Position numbers and translations under genes: made by a program. A DNA stretch of 64,000 bases from Aquabacter spiritensis (GTDB lineage Bacteria > Pseudomonadota > Alphaproteobacteria > Rhizobiales > Xanthobacteraceae): positions 124,001 through 188,000 of the forward strand of contig NZ_SMAI01000008.1 in the NCBI RefSeq assembly GCF_004346185.1. Direction: 5' to 3'. Under the pieces are notes generated by a model. That model saw only the letters and a list, made by a program, of their open reading frames with translations. It was not told the DNA's origin and did not search any database. This document shows positions 35,270-43,694 of this stretch, piece after piece (positions within the stretch are counted from its first letter, which is position 1; every line of letters starts with the position of its first letter).

Positions 35270-36742
35270 TCAAGACTGTCCCTGCCGATCGCCGACCGAA
35301 TACACCACACCGAGATCGCGCCAAGCCTCGATGATCGCGTCATGCCTCACCTGCTCTCCGAGGACCAGCATACGGACCGTGCCGAAAACGATCGCCACAT
35401 CGAGAAGCAAAGAAATATTGTTCGCATACCAGATATCCAGAGCCGCCTTGTCGGTGGTGGAAATCCGCCGCCCCCCCTTGATCTGCGCCCAGCCCGTAAG
35501 GCCGGGCCGCACCTGGAGACGGCCGGCATGCTCGACCGTCTGGTCCGAAGAGAGCAAGGGGCGCGGGCCGACGAAGGACATTTCGCCCCTCAGAATGTTG
35601 ACCAATTGCGGCAGCTCGTCGAGCCGTGTGCGGCGGAGGAAGGATCCGAGGCGTGAGGCGCGCTCTTCGTCGCTGCGGCGCCGGCCTTGGGCATCATAGG
35701 CGGCCGCCATCGTGCGGAACTTGAAGAGCTTGAACGGCCGCCCGTTCAAGCCCGGACGCTGCTGCCAGAACAGGACCGGAAGGCCGAGATCAAGCACCAC
35801 GACGAGGGCGACGAGGAACATAACCGGCCATAGCAACATGAGGAGGATTGCGGCACCGACCCCGTCCATGACCCGCTTGAGCGCATGATAGGAGGGGCGT
35901 GGCGCATGAACGAGCAGCCGGAGATAAGACTCCGCGTCGCCATGGACTGCCCGCTCGACCAAGTGTGCCTCGCTCTCTGCAGCGGCTTTGTCGAGCGGAG
36001 GCACCAGCCGATCGGCGAGATATTCCACTTGCAGGGGCCGCTCGGCCTGAGCCCGGACCAAGGCGGCCCGCGCCTCGGGCGAGAGACTCTCCACCGTCCC
36101 GGCGACCAGCACGCAATCGACAGTCACGCCATGAATTTCCAATTGCCGCAAAGCCTCGTCCAAGGCTTCCGGCGTTCCGATGACGGGATATGACAGCACC
36201 GACAGGCCGACGCGCTCGCGCTCCGCGAGGAGGCCGGCAATCCGGATTCGTCCCTTAGCGAACTCCCCGACGCACTGCAGATAAAGTTCGGTGAAGCGGT
36301 TCAATCCAATGATCACGCCAGTCTGAGCGTGCGGGTGGTGGGGCATGGTCACCGCGTCGACGGCCCCGCGCCGCGCCCCCAACCAGGCCCGCAGACCCGA
36401 AAGCAGGAAGATGATCAGCATGCCCTGAATGATCGGCAACGAGCGCGCGACATCGTCGAGCCGGGTGCCGATGAAGCCGATGGTGACAGACGCGGCCACA
36501 ATGATCACAGCGGCGGCAACGATGCGCAAATGATCCCCTGCCGACGCGAACTGCCAGGATGATCGGCTGATTCCGAGAGCGGGAAGAACGCCGCAAGAGA
36601 CCAGCAGCGTTATCCCGATATAGGGCGCAAAGTTCGCCAGGCGATCCCAGCTGACGTCAAAATTATCTCTTAAAATCAAGGCACTTACGGTGCCCAGAGA
36701 AATCAGGAATAGATCGAGGGCAAGGGATCTGGCCGAACGCAT
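35270..36742 (-). CDS. undecaprenyl-phosphate sugar-1-phosphate transferase (WcaJ/ExoY-type initiating enzyme)
   Basis: 490-residue polytopic enzyme that starts repeat-unit synthesis by moving a sugar-1-phosphate from a UDP-sugar to undecaprenyl phosphate. N-terminal membrane segments and a CoA-binding-like middle domain are followed by the bacterial sugar transferase domain from about residue 295: KRVMDGVGAAILLML helix, FKFRTM, the RRTRLDELPQLVNILRGEMS catalytic stretch and FVGPRPLL. The full-length form is typical of WcaJ. Donor is probably UDP-glucose or UDP-galactose by family; the window does not decide it. Confidence 0.93.
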   Translation of the reverse strand: MRSARSLALDLFLISLGTVSALILRDNFDVSWDRLANFAPYIGITLLVSCGVLPALGISRSSWQFASAGDHLRIVAAAVIIVAASVTIGFIGTRLDDVARSLPIIQGMLIIFLLSGLRAWLGARRGAVDAVTMPHHPHAQTGVIIGLNRFTELYLQCVGEFAKGRIRIAGLLAERERVGLSVLSYPVIGTPEALDEALRQLEIHGVTVDCVLVAGTVESLSPEARAALVRAQAERPLQVEYLADRLVPPLDKAAAESEAHLVERAVHGDAESYLRLLVHAPRPSYHALKRVMDGVGAAILLMLLWPVMFLVALVVVLDLGLPVLFWQQRPGLNGRPFKLFKFRTMAAAYDAQGRRRSDEERASRLGSFLRRTRLDELPQLVNILRGEMSFVGPRPLLSSDQTVEHAGRLQVRPGLTGWAQIKGGRRISTTDKAALDIWYANNISLLLDVAIVFGTVRMLVLGEQVRHDAIIEAWRDLGVVYSVGDRQGQS

Positions 36743-36890
36743 GATCGCATAAACCCCACTTCCTCATACAATCCTAGCGGATGCGATTTCAGATCGCAAC
36801 CGCTAATGGATTCCTTCGAATACTATCGGAAAGTGGGTGGCCCGATGGGACTATTCGCGGCCCGGAGACGGCCAATCGCCGACGCCGCCG

Positions 36891-38501
36891 TCAGGAAAAG
36901 TCGCGGTCCAGAGGCGGAGATCGCTCTGGCCTTTGGCGGGGCCGGGCCTCTTCCGTCGAGTCCGGCCAAACAATGTTGGGAGGGCGGGGCATGACGGGTC
37001 CTGCGGCGGCCGCGGCAGGGCGGCCGAGCGCCTGCGGAGAGCGGCGCGTGGTCCCGCCGTCGCCGCGCTCCAGCGGCCGGTCGCGCGACCGAAGGCGGCG
37101 GGCGGAATTTTCTTCGGGGGCTTCGACGAGGAAAGCGCAGGCCATCGCCATAACGCTCATTACCGCGCTGGTCCTCAAAGGGTAGTCGACCACAGAATGC
37201 GCCGCGAGGAGCAGCAGGAGCAGGATTGCGGCCCGCGCGAGCGACCCGTCAATGTCCTCTTGGCCCCAGGCGACGCGCGGGTTCCAAACCGTGAGCAACT
37301 TGAAAGCCAGCCAACCGGCCCAAGCGGCGACGAGGGCCGCGGAGAGCACGCCGCCCTCGAGCCAGAATTCGAGCAAATCATTGTGGGCGTGATTGACGAA
37401 AACGTTGGCGATCAGGTCCGCCGGCTGCTCGACGCCAGCATAGACCGGTACGAAGCTTCCGACACCGGTTCCAAACGGCAGGTTCGCCCAGGCCGCTTCG
37501 ATCGTGGTGCGGGCATAGCGAAGGCGGCCGTCTTCGACCGGATCTGCCGCAAATCGCGCAATTATGCCGTGGAAGACGACCTGCGATGACAGCGCTCCGG
37601 CGGCGAGGACGACACTGAGGACCAATCGTGACGGCGTTAGCCACGCCCCGGCCTTCGGGCGAGCGAAAAAGAGGGCGGATGCACCTGCAATGGCGAAGAC
37701 CGTCAGGCCCAGACCGGCGCGCGAACGGGTCATCAATTGGACGCATATCAGCACCGTCAGCACCGTCGCAGCGGCGATGAGCAGGACCAGGCCTTCGGTG
37801 GTCGGCCGACGCGCCTTGCGGCTTTGCTGGATGCGTCCGGCCGCATCCAGGGCCCAGGCCACTGCGAAGACGACCCCACTGTAAAGTAAGGCGGCGAAGT
37901 GGTTGCGGTTTGCGAAAAACCCCACGGGATCCGCGACATTGGTGAAGGCGAAGAAGCGCAGCGCGCTCGAGGGGCCTTGGGCGAGCTGCAGGAGGCCGAG
38001 AACGGCGCTGAAGAAAGCTGCCGCAAGAAAGACCAGGCTCAGGAGACGCCGCTCCGGATATGTGAGGAGGAGGGTGCCGAGAAACACTGCCAAAGGTGGC
38101 ACCAGGCCGAGAAGGGCAAGCCAGGTCCCCGCCGGCGACAGGCTGATCGGCATCCATCCAAGGTCGTGTCCGGCAAGGCCGAACGCCTCGACGGCAGCGG
38201 CACGCCCCGGTAGCGCGCTCCAGATCGCCGGCGGCAGCGGCACGAGTTGGAGCAGCGGAAGAAAAAGAACCGCACCGACCAGCCAGAGCACGCACCGCCG
38301 GTCCTGTGATTTCGGCAGATCGCACAGGCGCCAGAGAGCGGTCACGAGAAGCGGCAAAGACAGAAACTGCAGAACGGTATCCGAGAGGAAGCCGCCCCGT
38401 GTCCCGCCGCCCAGCATCAAGCAGAGAATAAAGGTGACGGAGGCAAGATAAAAAAAGCCGCCATGCGCATGGGCAATGGCGGCTCCAAAAATCCGCGGCA
38501 T
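36891..38501 (-). CDS. O-antigen ligase / Wzy-family polysaccharide membrane protein
   Basis: 536-residue membrane protein with about 10-12 hydrophobic segments and the O-antigen ligase (Wzy_C-type) features: a large periplasmic loop with GFFANRNHFAALLYSG earlier, then GTGVGSFVPVYAG and NHAHNDLLEFWLEGG, the conserved H-x-H-N element of the family. Some bacterial Wzy and ligases share this family, so it could attach the polymer or act as a second polymerase. The C-terminal ~70 residues are Arg/Pro-rich and cytoplasmic. ATG at 38501 is 37 bases after the FecR-like gene. About 150 bases follow before the sugar transferase gene. Confidence 0.88.
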   Translation of the reverse strand: MPRIFGAAIAHAHGGFFYLASVTFILCLMLGGGTRGGFLSDTVLQFLSLPLLVTALWRLCDLPKSQDRRCVLWLVGAVLFLPLLQLVPLPPAIWSALPGRAAAVEAFGLAGHDLGWMPISLSPAGTWLALLGLVPPLAVFLGTLLLTYPERRLLSLVFLAAAFFSAVLGLLQLAQGPSSALRFFAFTNVADPVGFFANRNHFAALLYSGVVFAVAWALDAAGRIQQSRKARRPTTEGLVLLIAAATVLTVLICVQLMTRSRAGLGLTVFAIAGASALFFARPKAGAWLTPSRLVLSVVLAAGALSSQVVFHGIIARFAADPVEDGRLRYARTTIEAAWANLPFGTGVGSFVPVYAGVEQPADLIANVFVNHAHNDLLEFWLEGGVLSAALVAAWAGWLAFKLLTVWNPRVAWGQEDIDGSLARAAILLLLLLAAHSVVDYPLRTSAVMSVMAMACAFLVEAPEENSARRLRSRDRPLERGDGGTTRRSPQALGRPAAAAAGPVMPRPPNIVWPDSTEEARPRQRPERSPPLDRDFS

Positions 38502-38538
38502 CCGGGCTTCGGCGCTTCCCACGGCGCCAAGCTCGGGA

Positions 38539-38994
38539 TCAGGGACTGACTTGCAGCGTATTGGTGAACGTCTTGCCGGGCGACTGCGTTCCCGCCACCA
38601 CCAAGGCACCGATCGACAGGCCCCCGACCACCGTCGTGGTGACGATGGTGGCCGTGGTGAGCCCCGCAACCGTGGAACCGGGCAGCGTCGCCCCTACGAT
38701 CGGTGCGACTTGCGCTTGGGCAAAGCTCTGACAGGGCGACTCGTCGGCGATCGTGACCACGGCACCAGGCACAACTTTCACTTCGCAGCCGTCCCCATAC
38801 ATGACGACCGCCGCCGAACCTGGAGCAGCCATCACGGCATCTCCCACATCGAGGGTCGCAACCCCTGGCAAGGACTGAAAGCCTTCCCCATGATTGATGG
38901 AGACTTCACCCGAGACGAGTTGGACTGTGGCGGCGAGCGCCGATCCGGCCGTCAGAACGGAGCAGGCAATCAAAAACGATGCCGCGGCGCGCAT
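38539..38994 (-). CDS. secreted FecR-domain-like protein
   Basis: 151 residues: signal peptide about 1-21 (ending SALA), then a FecR-like beta domain (VQLVSGEVSINHGEGFQSL ... LDVGDAVMAAPGSAAVVMYGDGCEV), a Cys pair (in GDGCEV and SPCQSF) that could form a disulfide, and a C-terminal hydrophobic Gly/Thr-rich segment that could anchor it. FecR-domain proteins of this short kind occur at the head of exopolysaccharide or surface loci; function is not established. First gene of the minus-strand arm, divergent from the phosphatase gene. Confidence 0.82.
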   Translation of the reverse strand: MRAAASFLIACSVLTAGSALAATVQLVSGEVSINHGEGFQSLPGVATLDVGDAVMAAPGSAAVVMYGDGCEVKVVPGAVVTIADESPCQSFAQAQVAPIVGATLPGSTVAGLTTATIVTTTVVGGLSIGALVVAGTQSPGKTFTNTLQVSP

Positions 38995-39207
38995 GGTGTT
39001 CCCCCACTGTTCCTAAGTTTAAAAGTACCACACGCGGCGAGGTGAGAAAAGCCAGCATCGCCCCGCTCAGCCCGAAAAGAGGAGAATATTTTTCCTGCGC
39101 AATCTCGACGGGTGCCGCGTGGCGCAATACCGCCATGTTTCAAGGCCAGAGACGGCGACGGCGACACGGCAGCGAATCCGGCCTCTGCACAAGCGAAAGT
39201 GGGGCGC
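38995..39207. promoter_or_regulatory. divergent intergenic region of the exopolysaccharide locus
   Basis: The 213 bases separate the two arms of the locus, so both arms are probably started from here. An AT-rich patch (CTAAGTTTAAAAGTACC, about 39012-39028) lies just upstream of the FecR-like gene and could hold its -10 element, but no well-placed -35/-10 pair was found on either strand. Confidence 0.35.
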
Positions 39208-40083
39208 ATGATCGACTTGCACAGCCACATTCTCCCGGGGGTGGACGACGGAGCGGCCGATCTCTCCACCGCCGTCGCGATGGCGCGCGCCTATGTTGCC
39301 GACGGCGTAACGACTGTGGCCTGTACACCCCACATCTTGCCGGGACTTTACAACAATTCAGGTCCGGCGATCCGAGACGCCGTCCGCAGCCTGCAGTCCA
39401 CCCTCGATTCCGAGGGCTTACCCTTGCAGCTCCTGTCCGGGGCCGACAACCACATCGTTCCCGACTTCGCCGCGGGCTTGAGGAGTGGCCGCCTCTTGGC
39501 CCTGGGCGATAGCCATTACGTGCTGGTCGAACCGCCGCACCATGTCGCCCCCCAGCGTCTCCCGGAATTTTTCTTTGAACTTCTGGTTGCAGGTTATACA
39601 CCAATCCTGACACACCCGGAAAGGTTGTCGTGGATCGAAACGCAGTATGAGACCATTCGCAGCCTGATCCGGTCCGGCGTGTGGATGCAGGTCACCGCGG
39701 GCTCGCTCGCTGGCGCTTTCGGGCGGAGTGCGCGATACTGGGCGGAGAGAATGCTGGACGAAGGCGGGGTCCATATTCTTGCAACCGATGCGCACGACGT
39801 TCAACGCCGTCCGCCCGATCTTTCGAGGGGCCGCGAGCTGGCGGCCAGGCGGGTCGGGGACGAAGAGGCCAGCCTTCTGGTGTCCCGCCGCCCTCATTGG
39901 ATCGTCAAGGATGAACCTGCCGCGAATGTTCCACTGCCTGCAGGGAGTGCTCCCCGCTCCGGGATGCAGGCGCGCCTGCTCGATGCGGAGACGAGCGGCC
40001 GGAGCGAGGAAGGTGCTGCTTCTCTGCGCCGTCTTGGCGCTCAGCGGTGGATTTCTCGCCGCCTGCGGCAATTCCTCGAATAG
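39208..40083 (+). CDS. CpsB/YwqE-type phosphotyrosine-protein phosphatase (PHP fold)
   Basis: 291-residue metal-dependent phosphatase of the PHP superfamily. MIDLHSHILPGVDDG at the N-terminus carries the first metal histidines (H5, H7); PILTHPERL and ILATDAHD supply later metal ligands. Family members dephosphorylate tyrosine residues on the BY-kinase that controls chain export. The partner kinase is two genes downstream. The 3' end overlaps the start of the Wza-like gene by about 100 bases. ATG at 39208 follows GGGGC. Confidence 0.92.
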   Translation: MIDLHSHILPGVDDGAADLSTAVAMARAYVADGVTTVACTPHILPGLYNNSGPAIRDAVRSLQSTLDSEGLPLQLLSGADNHIVPDFAAGLRSGRLLALGDSHYVLVEPPHHVAPQRLPEFFFELLVAGYTPILTHPERLSWIETQYETIRSLIRSGVWMQVTAGSLAGAFGRSARYWAERMLDEGGVHILATDAHDVQRRPPDLSRGRELAARRVGDEEASLLVSRRPHWIVKDEPAANVPLPAGSAPRSGMQARLLDAETSGRSEEGAASLRRLGAQRWISRRLRQFLE

Positions 40084-40753
40084 CCGGACCACCGAGGCCG
40101 CGAATGCGGATGCGCCGTCGGCCGGATCGAACACCATACCCGCCAACAGCTTCGCGCCGATCGACGCAGGGGCTTCCGAAACGGCCCCGCGCGCGCCGTC
40201 TCAACTCGCCTATCACATCGGCACGCTGGACGTGCTCGAAATCACGGTCTTCAAGGTGCCGGACCTGACGACCAGCGTCCAGGTCGCGCCGACCGGAACG
40301 ATCAATCTGCCGCTGGTCGGCGAAATCAAGGCGGCCGGCCTGACGTCGCAGCAGCTCGAGCGCGAACTGACCCGGAAGCTCGGCGACAAATACTTGCAGA
40401 ACCCGCAGGTCACGGTCTTCGTCAAGGAATATAACAGCCAGCGCGTGGTGGTCGAAGGCGCTGTGCGGCGCCCGGGCGTCTATCCTCTGAAGGGCGCAGG
40501 CACCCTGCTTCAGGTGATCGCCCAGGCGGAGGGCCTCGAGACCCGCGCCGACAGCCAGGTGATCGTCCTGCGGCAGGAGGGCGGCAGACGCTATGCGGCG
40601 CGCTTCGACCTCCAATCGATCAAGGACGGCCAATTGGAGGATCCCGAGATCAAGGCCGGCGACACGGTGGTGGTCGGCACATCGGCAATCAAGGAAGGAT
40701 TCGAAAATCTGATGAGAGCCGTACCCGTGATCGGCCTCTTCACGCTCCTATGA
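39983..40753 (+). CDS. polysaccharide export lipoprotein, Wza-like
   Basis: 256-residue outer-membrane lipoprotein. The basic N-terminus and hydrophobic stretch VLLLCAVLALSGGFLAAC end in a lipobox with LAAC. The poly-export domain follows (YHIGTLDVLEITVFKVPDL), then an SLBB domain (VVVEGAVRRPGVYPL). Forms the outer-membrane pore for the polymer in family members. The start is uncertain: ATG at 39983 gives the lipoprotein signal but lacks a ribosome site; other in-frame ATGs lie at 39911 and 39926. The gene overlaps the phosphatase gene. Confidence 0.88.
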   Translation: MRRRAAGARKVLLLCAVLALSGGFLAACGNSSNSRTTEAANADAPSAGSNTIPANSFAPIDAGASETAPRAPSQLAYHIGTLDVLEITVFKVPDLTTSVQVAPTGTINLPLVGEIKAAGLTSQQLERELTRKLGDKYLQNPQVTVFVKEYNSQRVVVEGAVRRPGVYPLKGAGTLLQVIAQAEGLETRADSQVIVLRQEGGRRYAARFDLQSIKDGQLEDPEIKAGDTVVVGTSAIKEGFENLMRAVPVIGLFTLL

Positions 40754-40775
40754 CCCTCGAACCCAGCTTTCCACC

Positions 40776-43091
40776 ATGAACTTTCATGCATCGGACATGG
40801 ACCAGCAGCCAGCCAAGGGGGCGCTCGCCGCGCCCATACAGACGGCACCCGCGAGGTCCCAGCCGTATCGCCCTTATGGCGATTACGGAGCGGGGATGGT
40901 CGATGACGCCCCGTCGTCCGGGCAGCAGATCCTGCGGTATGTGCGCATCCTTCTGAAGCGCAAATGGTTGATCCTCGCCATCACTCTGGCATTCGGCGTG
41001 ATCGGGGCGGTCCGCACCATGATGGAAACCCCGCTTTATACGTCGAGCGTGCGGCTGCAAATCGACCGTAACGTCGCCAAGGTGGTCGAGGGCGGAAACG
41101 TCACCCCGGTTGAAGGCTTCGACTTCGATTTCCTGCGGACCCAGAACGAATTGCTGCAAAGCCGCGCAATCGCGGAACGCGTCGCTTCCGCCCTGAAGCT
41201 CGGCAACGATCCGGATTTCCTCTCCTCCCGCTCTTTCTCTCTTCTCGGCGGCATCGAAGGCCTGTTCTCGACGCCCCAGCCGGCCTCGACCCCGGACAAA
41301 GCCGCGCTCGAACGGGCGGCGGCCGGAAGGGTGCTGGCGAACCGGACCGTCCGGCCGGTGTCGGGCGCGCGGCTCGTGGACATTTCCTATACGGATCCGT
41401 CCCCGGTGCGCGCGCAACGCATTGCCGCGGCATTCGGCGACGCCTTCATCGCCTCGAACCTCGACAAACGTTTTCAAGCGAATGCCTATGCCAAGGCCTT
41501 CCTGGAAGATCAGGTCCGCCAAGTGAAGCTACGCCTGGAAGACTCCGAACAGCGGCTTCTGGAGTTTGCCCAAAAGCAACAAATCGTGGGGACGGCGACG
41601 GAAAAATCCTCCATCGCTGAAAGCAACTTCGCCGCCGCCAATGCTGCGCTCGGAATTCTGGTCTCCGAGCGCATCCGAAACGAGCAGCAATGGCGTCAGA
41701 TCGAATCCTCCGGCACCATCAATCTTCCCCAGATTTTATCCAACACCGTCGTGGATGGGTTGCGCGCCCGGCGCAATGCCCTGGCCGTGGACTATCAGGA
41801 GAAGCTTGAGACCTACAAGCCGAGCTATCCGTCCATGGTGGAGATCAGCAATCGGATCAAGGAACTGGACCGGCAATTGGCGTCCGAGATCCAAGCGATC
41901 CGCAGCTCCTACAAGGCCGCCTACGAGGCCTCGGTGGCGCAGGAAAACGACATGAAAGCGCGGATCGAAGTTCTGCGCCGCGAGGTCCTGGACCTGCAAG
42001 AGCGCTCGATCCAGTACAACACTCTGAAGCGCGAAGTGGACACGAATCGCGATCTGTATGCGAGCCTGCTGCAACGTTGGAAGGAAGTGGACGTCGCGGG
42101 CGGAGCGGGAGTGAACAATGTTTTCGTTGTCGACAATGCGATCGTTCCGGGCGGCCCGTCTTCGCCGAACGTTCCTCGCGCATTGATGATCGCCCTCAGC
42201 CTCGGCCTGGTTGTCGGGGTTGCCGCCGCGGTCGGGCTCGACCATTTCGACGACAAGATCAGATCCGCCGAAGAACTCGAACGGGCATCCGGCCTGCCGA
42301 CCCTCGGGATTCTTCCCAAGGTGCGCGGTGCTGTCGAGCCGATCGCGGCACTCAAAGACCCTCGATCCGCATTGTCGGAGGCCTATCGCTCGCTCTGTAC
42401 TGCGCTTCAGTTCTCGACCGAAAACGGCCTCCCGAGCAATCTGGTGGTGACCAGCGCCGTCCCCGCCGAAGGCAAATCTCTGACCGCGATCGCCATCGCC
42501 CGCCATTTCGCGACTCTCGGCTTGAAGGTGCTTCTCATCGATGCGGATCTGAGAAATCCCAGCCTCCACATCAAGACCGGCCTCAGCAACACCGTGGGCT
42601 TCAGCAATTACCTGACGGGGGCCTGTACGCCCCCTGAGGCCATGCAGGGCACCGATCTTCCGAATCTGACATTCATGTCATCCGGCCCCCTCCCTCCCAA
42701 CGCCGCCGACCTCCTGGGCGGAACGCGCGTCTTCTCGCTGCTCTCGGTCGGCCGCGAGGTGTTCGACTTGATCGTTCTGGATGGACCGCCGGTCATGGGG
42801 CTTGCCGATGCCCCCCTTCTCTCGAGCGCGGCGAGCGCGGTCGTGTTCATATCTGCGGCCGGCGAATCGCGCGCCGGCACCGTAAAGGGCGCGCTGCGCC
42901 GGCTGCAATTGTCGCGCAGTCCCCTCATCGGCACGGCTCTGACCAAATTCGACGCAAAGGCCCACGGCTACGGCTATGGCCATGGCTACGGCCATGCCTA
43001 TGGCTATGGCGGGGCGAGCGCCTTCACCTATGGCGGCGCCGCAGGGGAGCCGCCCCCGGCTCAGCTTGGCGCAGATCGTCCGCGTGCGTGA
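40776..43091 (+). CDS. Wzz-type chain-length regulator fused to a BY-kinase (polysaccharide co-polymerase / tyrosine autokinase)
   Basis: 771-residue inner-membrane protein. N-terminal cytoplasmic tail, first membrane segment about 63-82, a periplasmic Wzz domain with long coiled coils, second membrane segment about 469-490, then the BY-kinase domain: Walker A AVPAEGKSLT (about 561-570), Walker A' LLIDADLRNP and Walker B LIVLDGPP. The C-terminus has a Tyr-rich cluster (GYGYGHGYGHAYGYGG) for autophosphorylation. Family function is control of chain length and export with Wza. Its stop overlaps the next gene's start (ATGA). Confidence 0.94.
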   Translation: MNFHASDMDQQPAKGALAAPIQTAPARSQPYRPYGDYGAGMVDDAPSSGQQILRYVRILLKRKWLILAITLAFGVIGAVRTMMETPLYTSSVRLQIDRNVAKVVEGGNVTPVEGFDFDFLRTQNELLQSRAIAERVASALKLGNDPDFLSSRSFSLLGGIEGLFSTPQPASTPDKAALERAAAGRVLANRTVRPVSGARLVDISYTDPSPVRAQRIAAAFGDAFIASNLDKRFQANAYAKAFLEDQVRQVKLRLEDSEQRLLEFAQKQQIVGTATEKSSIAESNFAAANAALGILVSERIRNEQQWRQIESSGTINLPQILSNTVVDGLRARRNALAVDYQEKLETYKPSYPSMVEISNRIKELDRQLASEIQAIRSSYKAAYEASVAQENDMKARIEVLRREVLDLQERSIQYNTLKREVDTNRDLYASLLQRWKEVDVAGGAGVNNVFVVDNAIVPGGPSSPNVPRALMIALSLGLVVGVAAAVGLDHFDDKIRSAEELERASGLPTLGILPKVRGAVEPIAALKDPRSALSEAYRSLCTALQFSTENGLPSNLVVTSAVPAEGKSLTAIAIARHFATLGLKVLLIDADLRNPSLHIKTGLSNTVGFSNYLTGACTPPEAMQGTDLPNLTFMSSGPLPPNAADLLGGTRVFSLLSVGREVFDLIVLDGPPVMGLADAPLLSSAASAVVFISAAGESRAGTVKGALRRLQLSRSPLIGTALTKFDAKAHGYGYGHGYGHAYGYGGASAFTYGGAAGEPPPAQLGADRPRA
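42966..43011 (+). repeat. degenerate GGCTAYGGCCAT repeat encoding the Tyr/Gly/His tail of the BY-kinase
   Basis: About four copies of a 12-base unit and half units (GGCTAC, GGCTATGGCCAT) inside the kinase gene. They encode the Tyr cluster and remain in frame, so slippage in units of 6 or 12 bases could change the number of tyrosines. Confidence 0.8.
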
Positions 43092-43693
43092 TGGAGCCCG
43101 GCGTCCTCAAGGTCGCGCTCGATTTGGCCCACATGCCCGCGCGTGTCCGGCTCGTGCGGCGCGGACCGCTGCCGGACGGCATCCCGCAGCTTCTTCGGGT
43201 CGCGACCGCCGATGGGGATGCGCTCGATGAGGCCGCGCGGACCTACGGCCGCACCCCAGAAGTGGTCCGGCACGCGGCCGACTTCTTCATCGAACAGGTT
43301 CTCTTCAGTCCAGACGCCGACAGTTACCGCGTGCTGGGATGCGAACGCGGGGCGACGCCCGGCGAGTTGCGCCAGAACATGGCGCTTCTGGTCCGCTGGC
43401 TCCATGCGGAACCCGACGGGGTTCGGGACCGATCGGTCTTCTTCCCGCGGGTGACGCTGGCCTGGAACGACCTCAAGACGCAGGATCGGCGTTCGGCCTA
43501 CGACCTTGCGGCGCCCCCGGTCGCCCCAGCGCCGGTGCGCAAACGGGAGTCCGGCGGCAAAAAGCGGGTCGACGGCAAGTCTCGGAGCCGGAACGGCGGC
43601 ACGGGTCACTCGCGCGGCCATACCGCGCAGCCGGGCTTCTGGACCCGACTCTGGCTGACCCTGTTCGGTCGGCGCTCAAACCGCAGAGGCTGA
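43088..43693 (+). CDS. DnaJ-domain-like protein with degenerate HPD motif
   Basis: 201 residues, translationally coupled to the BY-kinase gene by ATGA. The N-terminal ~75 residues match no known family. Residues about 79-140 follow the J-domain pattern: YRVLG start, charged helix, a long second helix, then HAEPD at 106-110 in place of HPD, a third helix and a closing DRRSAYD. The two-residue shift of the HPD motif suggests loss of Hsp70 stimulation. The C-terminal third is basic and ends with a weak hydrophobic stretch (FWTRLWLTLF) that may attach it to the membrane. Role in export is inferred from position only. Confidence 0.72.
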   Translation: MMEPGVLKVALDLAHMPARVRLVRRGPLPDGIPQLLRVATADGDALDEAARTYGRTPEVVRHAADFFIEQVLFSPDADSYRVLGCERGATPGELRQNMALLVRWLHAEPDGVRDRSVFFPRVTLAWNDLKTQDRRSAYDLAAPPVAPAPVRKRESGGKKRVDGKSRSRNGGTGHSRGHTAQPGFWTRLWLTLFGRRSNRRG

Positions 43694-43694
43694 G

